Below, piece after piece: positions 48,382-63,300 of a stretch of DNA of 64,000 nucleotides. How positions within the stretch are numbered: position 1 is the first letter of the stretch; each line of letters begins with the position of its first letter. This stretch comes from Enoplolaimus lenunculus (taxonomy: Eukaryota > Nematoda > Enoplea > Enoplida > Thoracostomopsidae): contig JASANG010001564.1 in the NCBI GenBank assembly GCA_030248215.1, positions 62,001 to 126,000 on the forward strand, given 5' to 3'. The notes under the pieces are model-generated. The model had not been told where the DNA came from, searched no databases, and saw nothing but the letters and a program-made list of their open reading frames with translations. Position numbers and translations under genes: made by a program.

Positions 48382-51300
48382 CGTGATTTGCCATATTAAT
48401 TCCATTATCAATAAACAACCAGATTACAGGTATTTGTGGGCCGGATTAGAAGGCTCGGTTATCCTTGCTTGGAGACACGAGCTATTAAAACCCACAGCCG
48501 ATTTTCCTGCAAATAATAGGCTCGCACTGATGGCCTTAATTGTGTTTTTGTATCCACCCTATCCAGAAAACCATCATCCTATAACTCTGTGGTAAACACA
48601 TTCACGTAGGAAGGATCCTATAGCGCCGGCGGGGCTATAATTTAATAACATAATATTTAAACATCCGGAAAGTCTTTAAAATATTTGCTATTAAGTATGC
48701 GCTTAATTTTGTTATCGGTTCGGAAAATTTAAGATTTTATCAGTATAGCTTTACGTTTTCAAGCGCAGGTTAAACGTAAAGCTAAGGTTGCATCGCTGCC
48801 ATGCCTTTGAACTAGTGTATGAATTATAGCAATGATCTTCGGTGGAAAATAGGTAACTTTCCGATTGCAGATCACCTTAGACTTCTTCAAAAACACTATC
48901 AGAATCAAAACAACTCTGAAAGCAACTGTCGTTTTCCGGCCTGATTTCGTATTCTTTTACACTTTTGATCGTACATATTTTGTACTTTAATCCACGCTGT
49001 TTTAAGCATTGATTTCGTAAACTTTCGTAAAAATAAGTGATTAATAGTAGTCTTCATGTTAAAAAAACCCAGATTGCTTTGTGTGGCAAAATTGCAACCA
49101 GCACGGTAACGTAATTTATTGGCCGTCGTGGTATTTTCACGAAAATTAGATCGTGCGTAAGTATCATAATTTTGGTTTCTACAAATAGCACGTAATGCGT
49201 CATCCACATTAATTTGTGCCCGGCTTGTGGAAATCAAAAACGCCTTTTTCCAACTTGAGTTTGGAAAAAGGGTAGCAGTGAGAAATTGAAAATACGAAAC
49301 TTGATCTATGGGTAAATTGAAACATTTTACAAAACGTGCTAGGAATTTGACCAGCAATTTCGAATTTCAATTTCCCAATAGTGAAAATAAAAACGACCGC
49401 AATGGGAAATTGACGTAGTTTTTAAACTCGAGTAGTAATTTGATAAGCACTTTTAAGATAGTGAAAAGGAAATTGAAAAGTAGTGCTTTACCGCAATGGG
49501 AAATTGAAGACCAGAAATTTGCTTCAATTTCTAACTTGATGCAAGTAAACTGTATAACAGTTGGAATTTGAAGTTTTAGAAAACCGGAAACCGGGAATCC
49601 TACTTGGGGGGTCGTGGAAGGTCAAATGGAGGTCATGCAATTAAAATACATGTAAACATGTCAGGTCAACGTGTTTACTTGTATTTTAATTGTTTGAGTG
49701 CATACAACGTCAATTTGATTTGACTTTTTGCTTAGGCTTAAGAACATGCTTAGTCTAACGTTAAAGCCCTGTAAGAATGAGCATATTCCTAAGCCTAAGC
49801 CTAAGCGAAGCCTAAGCCAAGCAAAAAATAGTCTACAGCTTAAGTTTACTCTATTGCAGTTCCAAAGAAAAACGTTCCGCCCCTGATCTTTACATGGGCC
49901 GTAACATTTCATACTGAAGAACGCCCGGTATATGACGTAAAAGTACGCATAGTAGTGTTGTCCTAGACCTCTGGATTTTGGAGGGGTCGGCGACATATGC
50001 AATCCGCACATCGTTCAATAAAAATCAGTCCGTTTAATTATGGCACACATACTTTTAATGCCGTTATGATTTCAGGTGCTGGAATATGCACAACCTTAGA
50101 AACTTAGACTTGGCGTAATTTCAACTATGTTCAAATAGTCGATTTGAGTATTGTCTGCTCCGTTATTAACAAACAATTGTTCGTATAATTGCGTTTTAAA
50201 ATTAATGAAAATACGGAAATAATTTTTAATTCTTATTAAGCTAGTTAAATGTGCAATGGTTTTGGAAAATTAGTATACCCGCTTGACCTTTTCTGCCTGA
50301 AGGACAAAAATGAGAATATTGAGTTGAAAAAAGCACGTAGTCATGTTAAGCTTGTATTTTGGACCAAATCTATATACGTGAATCACTAAAGTTGAGTACT
50401 TGTTTACTTCCCTCCACACTATAACTGTTTTAATAGAAGACTCAAGTTCACCCAGTGATTATTTTATTATATTAGTGACATGGGTGGGGGCTCCCCCTCA
50501 AACTCCAGGGTGGATGATCCTAACGTAGAGGTGGATCCAGAAGTTATCGGTGCTTGATGTGAGGTTGTTCGACCTCACGCTCGTCTTTGATAGCTGTTAG
50601 CACACCCTTTGAAAAACAGTTGCAAAATGGCACTCCAAAACTGTTTTTATTACCGTACTTGAGTATTTCATTTCGGGTGAGTTATATTATCTTAAGTAAA
50701 AGTGCAGAACTGCGAGTGCAGCGAGCGAAAAAATTTGTTAACATTAAGGAACCTAGTGCAGCGGTGTTTGTTTCAACCGGTTGGGGTGGAGGCGCATGGG
50801 GGCCCAAATTGTGGTATGGGGGTGGCTTCTCCGACCCTGTGGATGGTTTAGGCTTAGGTTTACACTTCAGCTTTGGCATGTGCGTGGAAAAGTACAGAGT
50901 GGGAAATTACAAGGAAATAATATTGTACAGCACAAGCAAAGAATGAGCTTTTTACAGGGTTGATCACCAAGTAATGTTTTCATTAATATTGGTAGTAATG
51001 ATCGCATATAATCTGCTTAAGTTCGTTTTCATATGTGTGCAACGTGTTTTATAATTGGAGTTGGTAATAGTTTTGTGAAACTTCAATCGTTGCGTTTGTG
51101 CCACCAACACGCATTTAATACGAAAGGTCATTTACGTATTTGACCTATATTTCCGTCTAAATTTTATAGTTTGAGGGTACATATGACAAGTGAAATTGTG
51201 TAAACTACTCATCTATTTGATAAAAGGGAAAATATTGTTTTCCGTGCTAAAGTTTAGTCACGTCACCAATTTTCCATATGATAACAAAATTTAACAGGGC

Positions 51301-54300
51301 AGTGGGAAATTTAATTTACGAAATGTTTCAATTAACTTTATCTACGGTTTTTTTCGGAAGTTGTAAATTGAAGTTGATAAATCATTAATTTACTACTCGA
51401 TTTTATAAAATCGACGGCAACGGGAAATTGGAAGTTTTCAAATTCAATTTCCCACTGCAACCCTTTTTCCAAACTCAAGTTGGAAAAAGGCGTTTTTGAT
51501 TTCCATAAGCCGTGCGCAAATTAATGTGGATGACGTATAACTTCAAAATTTCTTTAATCTGGTGTCTGTGTCAATTCGTACAAATCTTGTGTTTCTTTTC
51601 ATCGAATTAAATAACTTTGAGAATTAATAACAGTAAACAAAATCCTGGAGCAGTTATGCTATATAAGACCTTGTTTCTTCTCGTTCAGGAAATCATTGTT
51701 TTATGTTTTCATCTTATCCTGTTTACTATTTGATTTATCAACGCGAAATTCGTCCTCTTACGATACACCAGCAATTTTGTTGGCGCTTACGATATAGGAT
51801 CACGCGAACCCGGAAGCTGTATACCTTGTCAATATGGCAGCAGTCATTCTCAACACTGCACACATCGACGGATGACCATTCGTTACAACGAAACTGACGG
51901 TTCGATTTCGCCGAACCTCTGCCGACTTCAACTCAACCACCGACAACAAGAAATCAGCCTTAAGTAAGTATTTTCGGTGTTTCACCAATCTTAGTCTAAA
52001 TCCTACACAGATTTGTTGTGCGCAATCCGTCTGAGGCTTCATTTTCGTTCTCTAACCCTATACTACCATCTAGAAAATTAAGTTAAGGTTCTTTACTCAT
52101 TCTACCTCTGCGCTTCGAATGAATGGAACCTATGATACAGCAAGCAACGGGTTTCGCCGAGCTGAAGATGCATTAGTCTGGGTGTTTGATCGACTGTCTG
52201 AACCATATGTATGCACTAAGGGGAGTGATCAAACCTCGTTCATCAAAATGGTTCCATGTAGAACTGGAAATCGCAATTTGCAAATCACTGAACTTGGGCA
52301 GGCTGGCTTTACACCAGTCCGTTTCTTGGAACGTCATTTTCTCGAGGAATATTGTGCGTATCACTCAGGAAGGCCAGAAAACGAACAAAAATTCTGCACT
52401 GAATGCCGTTTCAATTTACTCGCACATTACATATCTGTTATTAACTGGCTCAGCACCTAAAATGCACAATTCTTAAGAGAAATTTACTGAATATAGACGT
52501 ATAACATTGCTGTGTTTCTTTTTGGTGGACAAAATTAGCAGGGTGCAAAGCGGAACTGGATTATACCGGAAGTGTAATCGGAATAGCAAATTTATACCGG
52601 AATCGGAACTGCAAAATTTGAGACTATGCGGATAATTTGTATTAACAAAGCATAATATTGATTTAGAATGTCTGTTGGCTGGCAACAATTCTCAAAGACG
52701 TCTCATTAACAAATTGGCAATAATTTTTTGGCTCTGTAAATCTAAACTACAATCAAATATTGATAAGTTAACACGTCGAAAACAATTTAATAGACAAATA
52801 ATCCAGAATATTTATACAACATATCACAACAAGTAGGCCTAAAATTAAAATGTGAAAATTCCGATTCCGTGAAACAAATAATATAGTCCGGTAAAACCGA
52901 AATATCATAGTGGAAGTGGACAAGAGTTGAACACATTGTTTTGTATATTTATTTTAGGTTGAAGCTTCCTAATCTGGTGTGATTCTAAAATTTGACGAGC
53001 AAAGTTACTGGAACTTCGAGACGATTGTTGTGGGGATTTGGCAATGATACTAAAATCTTCAAACTGGCAAAGGTGGCTGCTGTCTTCACAATGATCTGAG
53101 ATTGCGGACTTTAGTTTTAGGGTGGAATTATTGCTAATTAGGGTGCTCTCTGATATACGTTTGTGCTCACATATTGGCTTGAAAAGTTGTCGATTCGTTG
53201 AACCGACATAGTTCAACTTACAATTGGAACAAGTGAACGGATAAACGACATATGAACACAAAAGCGCAAGGATTTTGTCATTGAAATTAAACAAAAACAT
53301 AAGTTTCTGGTGATTATATATTACTATTCTTAGTTCGATATTAGAACTAGCAAAATGTTTAATAAAGAGTTTTTTGACTTTTTAAAATAATTGTGCTTCG
53401 ATGACCTCGTTGGAACAAATAGAAGTCACTGATGACGACTGTGAGTATTTGTTTTTGTACGTTTTGGTATGTTCTTTGTGAATGCTAGCTAGTAAAGCTA
53501 CATTCAAAATTTCAAGGCTTCAGCGAAAAGGATTTGCTCGAAACATTGCAAGGAATTTTTAGTAAGCTCTTAAAACCTAGGTAGGGACCTGTGGACTGTA
53601 GCATTCTGTTCTCATACATTACTCCATTCTGTAGGAATTTTTTTCCTCTTCTTTCCTTTTACTGAAGTTAATCTGAAATGACCTAGTTTCTTTCCAGCTC
53701 TGTCCTCCGAGTCAATCATCATCATCATTTGCATATCCACATTCGACATCAGGTGCTCACAACTCGATCGATTAACTCCGCATATACAAATCGGTCCATT
53801 GCAATGTCTTTCATAAGCGTTAGATGGTGAGTTTTGAAAGTGGCAGCATTTCGGTTCACAATTCGATGCACTGGTCGGCAGTCCACATCTTTGAAAAGTT
53901 TACGTCGCAAAGTGTTGCGAACGCCGCGGACCGGTCTGACCCACGCTTCATCTTGGGGATAGGGTGGAACAGAGACATGTTAGGTAGCCTGTTCTGTTTC
54001 ATACGCGCGACATGGCCAAACCAATGTAAGCGAGCATTCGATGCTAGCGGAAATCGTTTCGATTATATAGAAACGACGACGGACTTCGGCATTTGTGACC
54101 CGGTCGAGATACGAGACATGAAGTATCCACCGCATCATACGATGGTCAAAAGCATCAAGACGACGTTCATGTTCGGCTTTCAATGGCCACGACTCGCAAG
54201 AAAATAGTAGGACTGGGCGGACAGCCCCTAGATAAATGCGCCGTTTCACCGCTAAGGATATGCCGCGGTTCCACATAGAGACTTTAACGCCAACATGGCG

Positions 54301-57300
54301 TTATACGCTTCGCTATACGAGTGTTTATTTCAACCGTTTCGTCCCCGGTGGGGAAAATAACACTGCCGAGGAACGTAAAGTTTTCGACGTATTCAAGGGG
54401 CTCAGAGTCCATCGTAATTATGGGTTTCAAGACGCTGTTGCAACACAACAATTTCGTTTTCGCAGTACTAATTATAAGACCGGTGCGGGACGGGTTATCG
54501 AAGATACGGTTTAACATTCGTTGCAATTGTTCTGGCGATTCGGCTAGTAACGCGATATAGTCAGCAAAAGTCAGATCCGTAAGTACAAAATGTTCGCCGG
54601 CATCACAGCCAATTAGTACGCCTTTATTAAAACTGCCACGGCCCGGTCTAAAACCAGCTTGACTTTTACGCGTATTACGATCCCGCCAAGGTTTGACTAT
54701 ACATTTGGTTGGTCTGCCACTATCGCTTGGGACATCCAGAAGACCCGCAAAAAATTTTGTACAAAGTATCGCTGTAATTTTCTGACACATTACGTGAACG
54801 TTAGAAGCTGGCTAAGTAACAATAAGTAAAACAGACTAGTAGTTTACTTCAACTATACTTAAAAATAACGTTTCGTCCATTCACATAAGATTGAAGTACA
54901 GTTGAGGTATATATGAATATTGCTGAGTCTAAGGGAGAAGTATTTTTTATATTTTTATGAATATAACAATATAACATTTGTGATTTCAAATAAATAATTG
55001 AAAAATGATTCAAAGCTTATATAGATATACAATATATACTATATATAAATATATATACTATATATATTTAGAACTGATATAACAGATTCTACGGATAACT
55101 TCAGGCACATCTACAACGTTACAGAAAACAACTTCACTTTTTCATATTACTCTCCCGTGTTTTACCATTTCAAGCATGGAGAATTGCTTTTCCATTTTGT
55201 AAGTTCTGTTTTCACTAATACTTTCTGATATATTAGTGCTATAAAGAATTCTGCCAGATAACTATTAGTCACAGAAAAGACGCCCCAAGGGGCGGGAATT
55301 CGTGTAGGGTACTAAGGTGGGGCTATAACTATTTAATTTGACTACATTATTCAAACACACTAACCAATGACGCCTTTCCACGAAATTCTTGGACTCGTTC
55401 ACGTAGTACAGCTAACATTTCGCCAAGTTTAGTGATATTTTGTGTATTAGCTTCGGATCTTATCGATAGCGATTTAAGCTCAGTTCGCGATTTTTCAATT
55501 TTCGGTTTGGCTTCAGCGACTGAAAAGGTAATATTCACGAAAGAATGAAAACTGTTTCATAATGCATTTTAGTCCAATTTTTAATCAAAGAAATAGTGAA
55601 ATTAATTCCAAAATTTTAAAACTACGTCGGGTTTCAAAATCCTTTCACAGTGTCACTTTATACATAAGTTGCTAGGGTGTAATTAGATATCTGTTTCCAA
55701 TTTCGATGAAAATCGGTGCCCGTTTCCATTTCCGTTATAGAAATACCGGAAATTCTGTTATTCTTACGCTAAAAATTAGTTTTAAATCATGAGTATATCT
55801 CGCAATTTTTCATTAATGATATGCTGCGATTGTTCGAAATGAAATAAAATTTTAGAAATTTATCAAAAATAATAAAAATTTACGTGCATCCGAAGTTTTT
55901 TCCTTAAAATTTTAGAAAGCTGATGGGTGTTTGCATACCTCAATTGTGTTGGCAGAAAAATAAAACATCTTTGAAATTACAAAAGCAAAACTTATTTAAA
56001 AAATCCAGCTAATATCAGCGCTTTCCAGCACTCGCCTCCTTCAATAGCCGCTGCAACCGCTGGTGAGCTACGTTGGCTCAAATCTTTCGCTTGCCCTTCA
56101 ATCGTTCCAACTGACTCGAGCAACTGTTCTGCCTTGTACAACTGCTGAGTTGCGTTTTCTTTCATTTTAATCATCATTTCAACGCCGTTTTCAACTTTTC
56201 GATGTGAACCTAAAAACAGAAATTAAGCAAATAGTAAGTTTCGCAAACTTAATTTAAATAATTATACATTTCAGTTTATAAAAACGGCAGTTTAAACACG
56301 AATTGAATAAATTAATACTTGCAGCTACGACGTGGAATTTCACATTCGCAGCTTTCGCAGTTACTGAGAACCTGATAACAGACTGGCAACAGGAGCTACA
56401 GATAACTGAAAATATAACCCAAAGACCAAAACAACACCCATATAAACTCACTATCAAACGCGCTATAGGATTGTTTTAACCCATTGAGTGTCGAATTTTG
56501 TTTCGCTTGGGCGTCAGACAACTGTTCGGACATCAGCCGTCGTTGCGTGTCAAGTTTATCTCTCATGTCTGCTACAGATAGACGGCGAGAACTTTCGAGC
56601 AATTCACGCGATCGTCCACGTGACTCAACTGCACGAGACACTAAATTGTCGACACTCTGTAAATAGAAAATATGCGCACATTTCACGGACGTAGCCACAG
56701 TTGAGGGTCGAAAGGGCCATTACCCGATGTTGTCAGAGACGTCTGAGTTTATACTTAATCTACGCATACAATGCAATAATAACTTAAAACTTTACGCAGG
56801 CCAAAAACGTCAAATTTTGAAACTTTCAACTAAAACGATAGTCAAAACTTGATTTAGTCAATCGAAGCCACAGCAGAATTTCGATGTGACAGCGTAGCGA
56901 TTACTTGTTTCTACGAAAGTGTAACTCCAGTGGAGGTACATTGTTTCTTATTTAGAGAAAATGCTTGAAGCTCAGACTTAAGACATCACTGTTCTCCGCA
57001 GTACAATGAATCTCTTATTTCTAAATTTATTACAACTTAGCGATAGGTGCTGAGAATACGGTCAAATGATGAAAAAATATCAATTCCAACCCCTAAAAAG
57101 AATCGTCCTGCCATTCATACCTGCGTATTAGCCGACTCTGCATCTATACTTGCTTGACGTGCATTTTCAGTTGCGTTATTCAATTGTGTTTCGATATCTT
57201 GATACGCGGACGAAGCTTGCACTGCGAGTGTTGAGTGACCTTTCGACGATTGAAACACACTGAAAACCAAAGCCAAAACTATCCAGATTAACACAGAAAT

Positions 57301-60300
57301 CCAAACTTTCCAAAATAGCCAGGTCTCGGACTAGTGTTGTCCAAGGACCCCCAAACCAAACTTCGTGTTTTGAAACTTGACGTGCAGGCCTTCTACGGAG
57401 TGGAATGGGGAGAACCCACATTCGACCGAATCCCCCTCATGGTCAATGGTCAAAAAACTTTTCATAAAAACATTTCCTTAAAATTACCCTCACTCAAGAT
57501 TTTTTCCAGTTGCGAAGCAAGGGCCCTGATTGTAGCCTCACCCCACTCAATGCTCAATGTACACAACAGGCCCACAGCATAATTAAATAACTAGACAAGT
57601 TTATTTAGCAATGTTACACCGAATTATCACTGAAATAAATTTTTTCAACTGCAAGATCGAAACATTACCGTTGAATATTTGCAGCTTCGCGTTCCAGCGT
57701 CACAGCATGACGTTGCGCCGGATACAAGTATTCGCGCTGATACTTTGGCAACAAATCTCGATACTGTCCGGTTAATTTTTCACATTGTACGAGCGCATCA
57801 TTAACTTCTGTGACCAACGTAGCATTCATATTCTAAAGAAAAAATATCAAAGTATGTGTTATATCACAAATATTCCAAACGGTGAAATTAGTTCCACAAG
57901 TTATGCAATAAATAATCTACGGTGACTCAGCATCTTTAGATGGTAGAGCCCTCCGTCACTGCCTGCGTTTATGCAACTTACCACGCTCTCCCGTAATGTT
58001 TCGTAATTAAGATGTTTTGCGCTTGTAACCGTTTCAAATCCTTCGGACACTGCTCGATCGATCAAAAATTTCGATTCGACAATTTTAGCAATATTATTCT
58101 GAAATAATACATAAACGACATTGGTGAGCACTGTTCTACTTTCATATACTTCTTTATGCCAGAATTTATTTTTCCCTTTCACTACCTTCATAGAACAACT
58201 ATGATTGCAACAGATCTACAGTTTTACCGTCGGTTGCCTTGTCTCATACCATTTCCGCTCGTCTTCTCTCAAGTTTCCCCACCATCCGACTCTTTATCAC
58301 TCAGGTCCCACACTCTCACCCTCAATTTTTATTCCTCTTGGTACATCATTTTTCTCATTCCTATTGTACTATTCTCTCCTATCATACGTTCAACTGATCC
58401 ATTGCTTTTCCGCTAGTACTGCTCATTCCTTTCGCCTCGGACAAATTCCCTCGTGCTTCATCGAACAGCCGACTCCGCAATTCGCCCAAATCCACATTCA
58501 GTTTTCGAAATTGTTCGTCCATCGTTTCGTACCGGGTTTCATTCAGCTTTTTATTCAACACACTTGTCAGTTGTTTTTGAGCTGCTCTAAAATTTTAAGC
58601 ACACTGCTACATCTTACAACTTTATCTCGACCGTTAAGAGTCGCCAAATTTTTTAATATATATGCGACTTGTCTAAAAACGAATTACAAACTGGTTACAG
58701 GTGAAACCCACAGCTGCTAATACGGCCAGTCACAAAAAGACCAAATTATATAAAGCAATTTAGGCAATTATTTGAAAGCAATCAGAATACCCAACCTACC
58801 TTCCCATCTACTAAAACGCCAACATATACCTCAACTCACATCACAGTGTAACAGGACACCAAAAAATACCAGAGTGTGTGTCACAGGCCAATTCCTCTCC
58901 TCTCGCAAAACAATTGGGCTAGTTCAATTCCTTTCCCACTGTCACGTTAATTTCCAGTCCTTTACAGGCCAATTTCTCTCCGCCAATGAGCCTATGGCAA
59001 TTCCTCCTGCCTAAGAAGCACGGTGACAAATTACTCCGGGGGCAAAAATTTGCCGAGGACAATTCCTCCACTGCGAGGAAATAGCCGGGGAAGAAATTGA
59101 CCTATTATATCAGACATAAATTGCATAGTTAGACAAAAGCAGAATTTAGTCACGCCGTTTTTAGTATTAGTTTCCAACTTTTCTACAACAAATAAATAGC
59201 CGGCAAATGTACAATACCTTAACCGAATGAAGATTTCTTAACAAAGCCCGAACACGATTTCTAATTATATCCACCAAGTTTTTAAACTACAACAGTTTTT
59301 TATAATTTCGAAATGCATATGACTTAAACATGGTAGCCAACCTAAGCATACTTCAACAAAAAATTCTAGTTTCATATACTTACTTGAGTTCCGTTTCCGC
59401 ACGATTGAATCGTTTACGGATGTAGTCGTTGTTGATACCGACAATTTTTGTCCGCAACTGTTCTGCTTGAGCAACCAACGCGTCAACATCTAACGGTCGA
59501 TTGCGATCTTTGTTTCGATAGTCGCGCAAAGACGCTATTTCTTCTGAAAATAAAAACAAAATTATTGTTAACGTGGACAATCTATATTTCAGCGGTAAAT
59601 ACGCAGTCAGTAAGTTGCTAAATGATACCAAGTTCTGCATGAGGCAAAACCGACATTTCGCACTTGCTCCCCGGCATTCACGTTTGCAGTATAACATTAT
59701 CGCTTAAAACTATAAGGGTTGCGCTACAGCTCAACCCCAACTGTATTAAACTATTAATTATGAGCTAAACTACAAAATATCACCTTCACTTTCTTGACCG
59801 AGATGACAGAATTAAATATACCAAGAAGCACAGTTTACACATTAATATGAATATTCACTACTTTGGGCATAAAACCGAGACATTTTTGTAATTTCAGAAA
59901 AATTAAAAACATAGAACCTACTTGATAACTGTACCAAAACTTCTCCAATCTGTTGCATTTCATCTTCGCCAATATTCGCAATTTCAGCCGATTTGTCCGC
60001 CATTTTTTCAAGTTCTTCAAACGCAAGTCGAACCTGAACAAACAAAACTAAATACTCAAATTGTTATTTGGCTAATGCAATGAATGTTTCCAACATCCCG
60101 TATACATCAACGTTTAGACAACCGATTATTTTACCTTATATGTTTAAAATACGTATGACTCGTCTCACCGACTCAAACTAAATAATTACTTAAAAATCAT
60201 CGAAAAGTATATTTTGATCGAGTATAGGCGTCGTATTCTCAAATTTGTAGCAAATATTGCCAGTTTGTAACAAACTGTGAGACACCCGAACTGCAAAAGC

Positions 60301-63300
60301 TATGGATTTGAAATTCAACATTGCAGGTGAAAAAAATGAGCGTAAATGTGTTTTAAAGCTCCATTATCAGTATTCAAAAGTTAAACGGTCTATAACTAAC
60401 TGGTGGCAGGCGTTAAACATACTTGAGAGAGAACGGACCTGAGACATTACCCTCGTCCAAACTTTAAAATAACTATCAAATTCAAAATATTACGGTTACC
60501 ATTTCGACCATCTGCTTCGCATTAGTCAACGCATTGTTGGCCTTTGATTCAAATCCAGTGTCCCCGGCGAGCAACTTTTGTGCATTTGAATTAGCGTTCA
60601 TGTCTGCCCGATATGCGATAGTTCGATTTTCGACTGAACCCAGATAACCCCATGGCGCTGGTAACTGAAATAACACAAAAACACGATTGGCGGTGAAGGA
60701 ATTTTACTTTGGGAAAGTAGAACCTTTAATAAGTTTCATTTTTTACATCTTCGATAACTGTCTAAACAATCACATAACTTTATTCCTAACAATATCACTA
60801 TCTACAGTGGAGTTCATACTAGCGGTGACACAGGATGCCCTGCCCTCCACTCTGTGACGGAAGGTGAATAATACAGAACAAATCAAAATTTGCGAAAAAA
60901 GTATTGGCTAATTTACATTTTGTTACAGAAACAAACCCACTGTTTGCTGTATGATTCAGAAAGCACTCCGGTGCTCTTAATATGGGTAGAGTTAGACTAA
61001 ATTCTCGACGATTATTATAGTCTTCAGCAAAAACATTGTCAAACAGTTTCAAGTCGCTTTTAAATATAATGGATTTAAATTAAACTTGCTCGCTGTTTAT
61101 CGAGGTTAAATTTTTTATAACCTAATTTAGACCAATTTTCTAATTGCTCTTTAAAGCAACTCTTTACATGTTTTTCGCATTATTCTTTGCTGGATAATAA
61201 TTGTACTTACTAGTCCAGTGAAATTATATCCACCCAAGATTGATCCCAGCTCGTCTGTTTCTTTCATTAAATCAAACGTACATCCTTGATCACATGCTTA
61301 AAACAAAACATATTTCAAAACATGAATTATACGAAAATTATTTTAAAACCACTGCATAAGAACACTAGCTGTGTACCTAAAAGAGGCTGTATTTGTCAGT
61401 AGAATTGAATTATAATAAGACAATCAAATGTTTATTAACAGACGCAAAAATTTTGCAGTTTAAAAATCATCTTAACAGAAGAACTTGCTCACTCGCTGCA
61501 AAAGTCTTGCGCGAGTAAATTGCTGCGGCTTCTATCTTCAAGAATTTGAACTTGGAAATTGGCACTGCAAGTGTTCTCTGCAACCAAACTTGCACGTTTG
61601 AATAGGGCTATAATACCCTTAATGGAGTGCTTGAAAAAACTATAGTTATTATCAAGACTTACAGACACAATCCCTGCCTATCAAAGCGTGTCGGTCCTTG
61701 CAAACTGAACAATCTCGGCCACGAAGTCCTTGTCGACATTCACATTGGCCAGTTTGTGGATTACACAAAACGCTCAGTGATCCGTCACGGTTACACGAAC
61801 ATGGACGGCATGCGATCCCTTCGTTTGGTTTGCCATAGTGACCAGAGATACAACTGAAACACGGGAAAATTCATGCTGGTTCAAAACGTGGGCAGCCCCT
61901 CATCACCAACAAGAGATAAACGGTTTTATAACGTAGAGACCAAAAATGTTATTACTTTGAATCGATGTATTAATATGTGATGCGCGTATTTTCTAATACC
62001 AGCACCATAACGTGCTGAACATATTTGAGAATACTTAACCATGTCTCAACCAAGGCGTGCTCAATAAACAATCTCAAACCTGTCTAGAAGTGTTACACCC
62101 TTAAGCAACAAACCAGGTTTTATACGAAATTACCGAATACCCCTATCCATATTACGTACTTGTGATTATCCACACAAGATCATACTGCTAATTCAATTAA
62201 ATTACAGGTCCCAGCAAACCCAATCACATCTCCAACCACGTTTACCTTTGACAATAATTACCAGTGTAACCATAATCGCATGCATTACACACATAGCCTT
62301 TACCGTGCCGAACCGCTACACACGTTTTACTGAAACTAAAAATATAACAACACAAAATACAGTGGCTCAGCAACCGATAGATTTAAGTACACAATGACTC
62401 AATGGTGGTAAGCTCTAGAACAAAAGGCCTTATAAATTCAATAGAATATCCTGAATTTCAGGCTTGCATAGACATATTGCATTAAAATTTTACATTCTAT
62501 ATTAACAAAACTCGGACGCCACCTTTACAAGCACACTGATTTATAGAACCGATATTAAAGAATTTAATGGAAACTTCAATTCTACCAGTGCGTAAACAGG
62601 AAATAAAATTTAATATATCAGTCACCTTATCCAAAACCGGGATAATCTAAAAACTAAAAAAGCCTACCTATTGTCCAGAGTCGGACACGCACATCGTTTG
62701 CAGTCGTCCGCGGTTCCATCAGTCGGATCGCCATAAAATCCATCGACACAATGCTGACAAAACTCGCCATTTGTGTTATGCTTGCACTCCTGTTTAAAAT
62801 ATCACAATCTATCTTAGCAACAAATAACAAATTTCAATTTCCTATTATGTCCATAATAAGTGGGAAGGACACCAAGTGACAAACCAGGCCCCAATGCGGG
62901 AGCAGATTATTTTTGAAACTTTTTTACTAGTTTGCAAGACTACAGTTTGACCTGAACTTAAAACTTAAACTACATCCGAAGAAATCGCACTACCAAATAG
63001 CAATATTTTGTGATCAGATGCGGTAATAGATACACAATTAAAATACATCCTCGCAAGTAATTTCCAAAGGTTTTCTCATTTGTAGCAAAATTCCTCGCGT
63101 AGTAATATCGGTTACGACACAAGCGCCAACCTTGCAATGACAAGTTTCTTTGTCACAAATCTCCGAATGTGAATTGCACTCGCACGGTTTCGCAATGCCA
63201 ACTAAATCAAGTTCATTCGGACTGTCAAGATAATGCGGTTTCTTTCTTCGACAATAGCCATCCGCAGGATCCTGCAATTTTTAAGAATTTACGTTACCGA

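Larger units (their letters stand above)
47246..55364. other. 8.1-kb laminin intron loaded with repeats
   Basis: This intron separates the coiled coil from LG1 and is several times longer than its neighbours. It holds the ATT microsatellite, inverted repeats at 49.2 and 51.5 kb, a TTAGGC-family copy, a Penelope-like fragment and an RTE-like LINE fragment. Frames at about 47.5-48.6 and 50.6-52.5 kb show no domain. Confidence 0.75.

Noticed and set aside
48142-48595. Frames with poly-isoleucine
   Set aside because: Produced by the ATT microsatellite in the 8.1-kb laminin intron.
52119-52476. Overlapping frames of about 100 codons on the plus strand
   Set aside because: No recognised domain, intron context and a competing frame on the same strand. 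Not supportable as a gene.
61627-61857. Plus-strand 76-codon frame
   Set aside because: It is the shadow of the laminin LE exon 61663-61853 on the minus strand, which has correct Cys spacing and splice sites.
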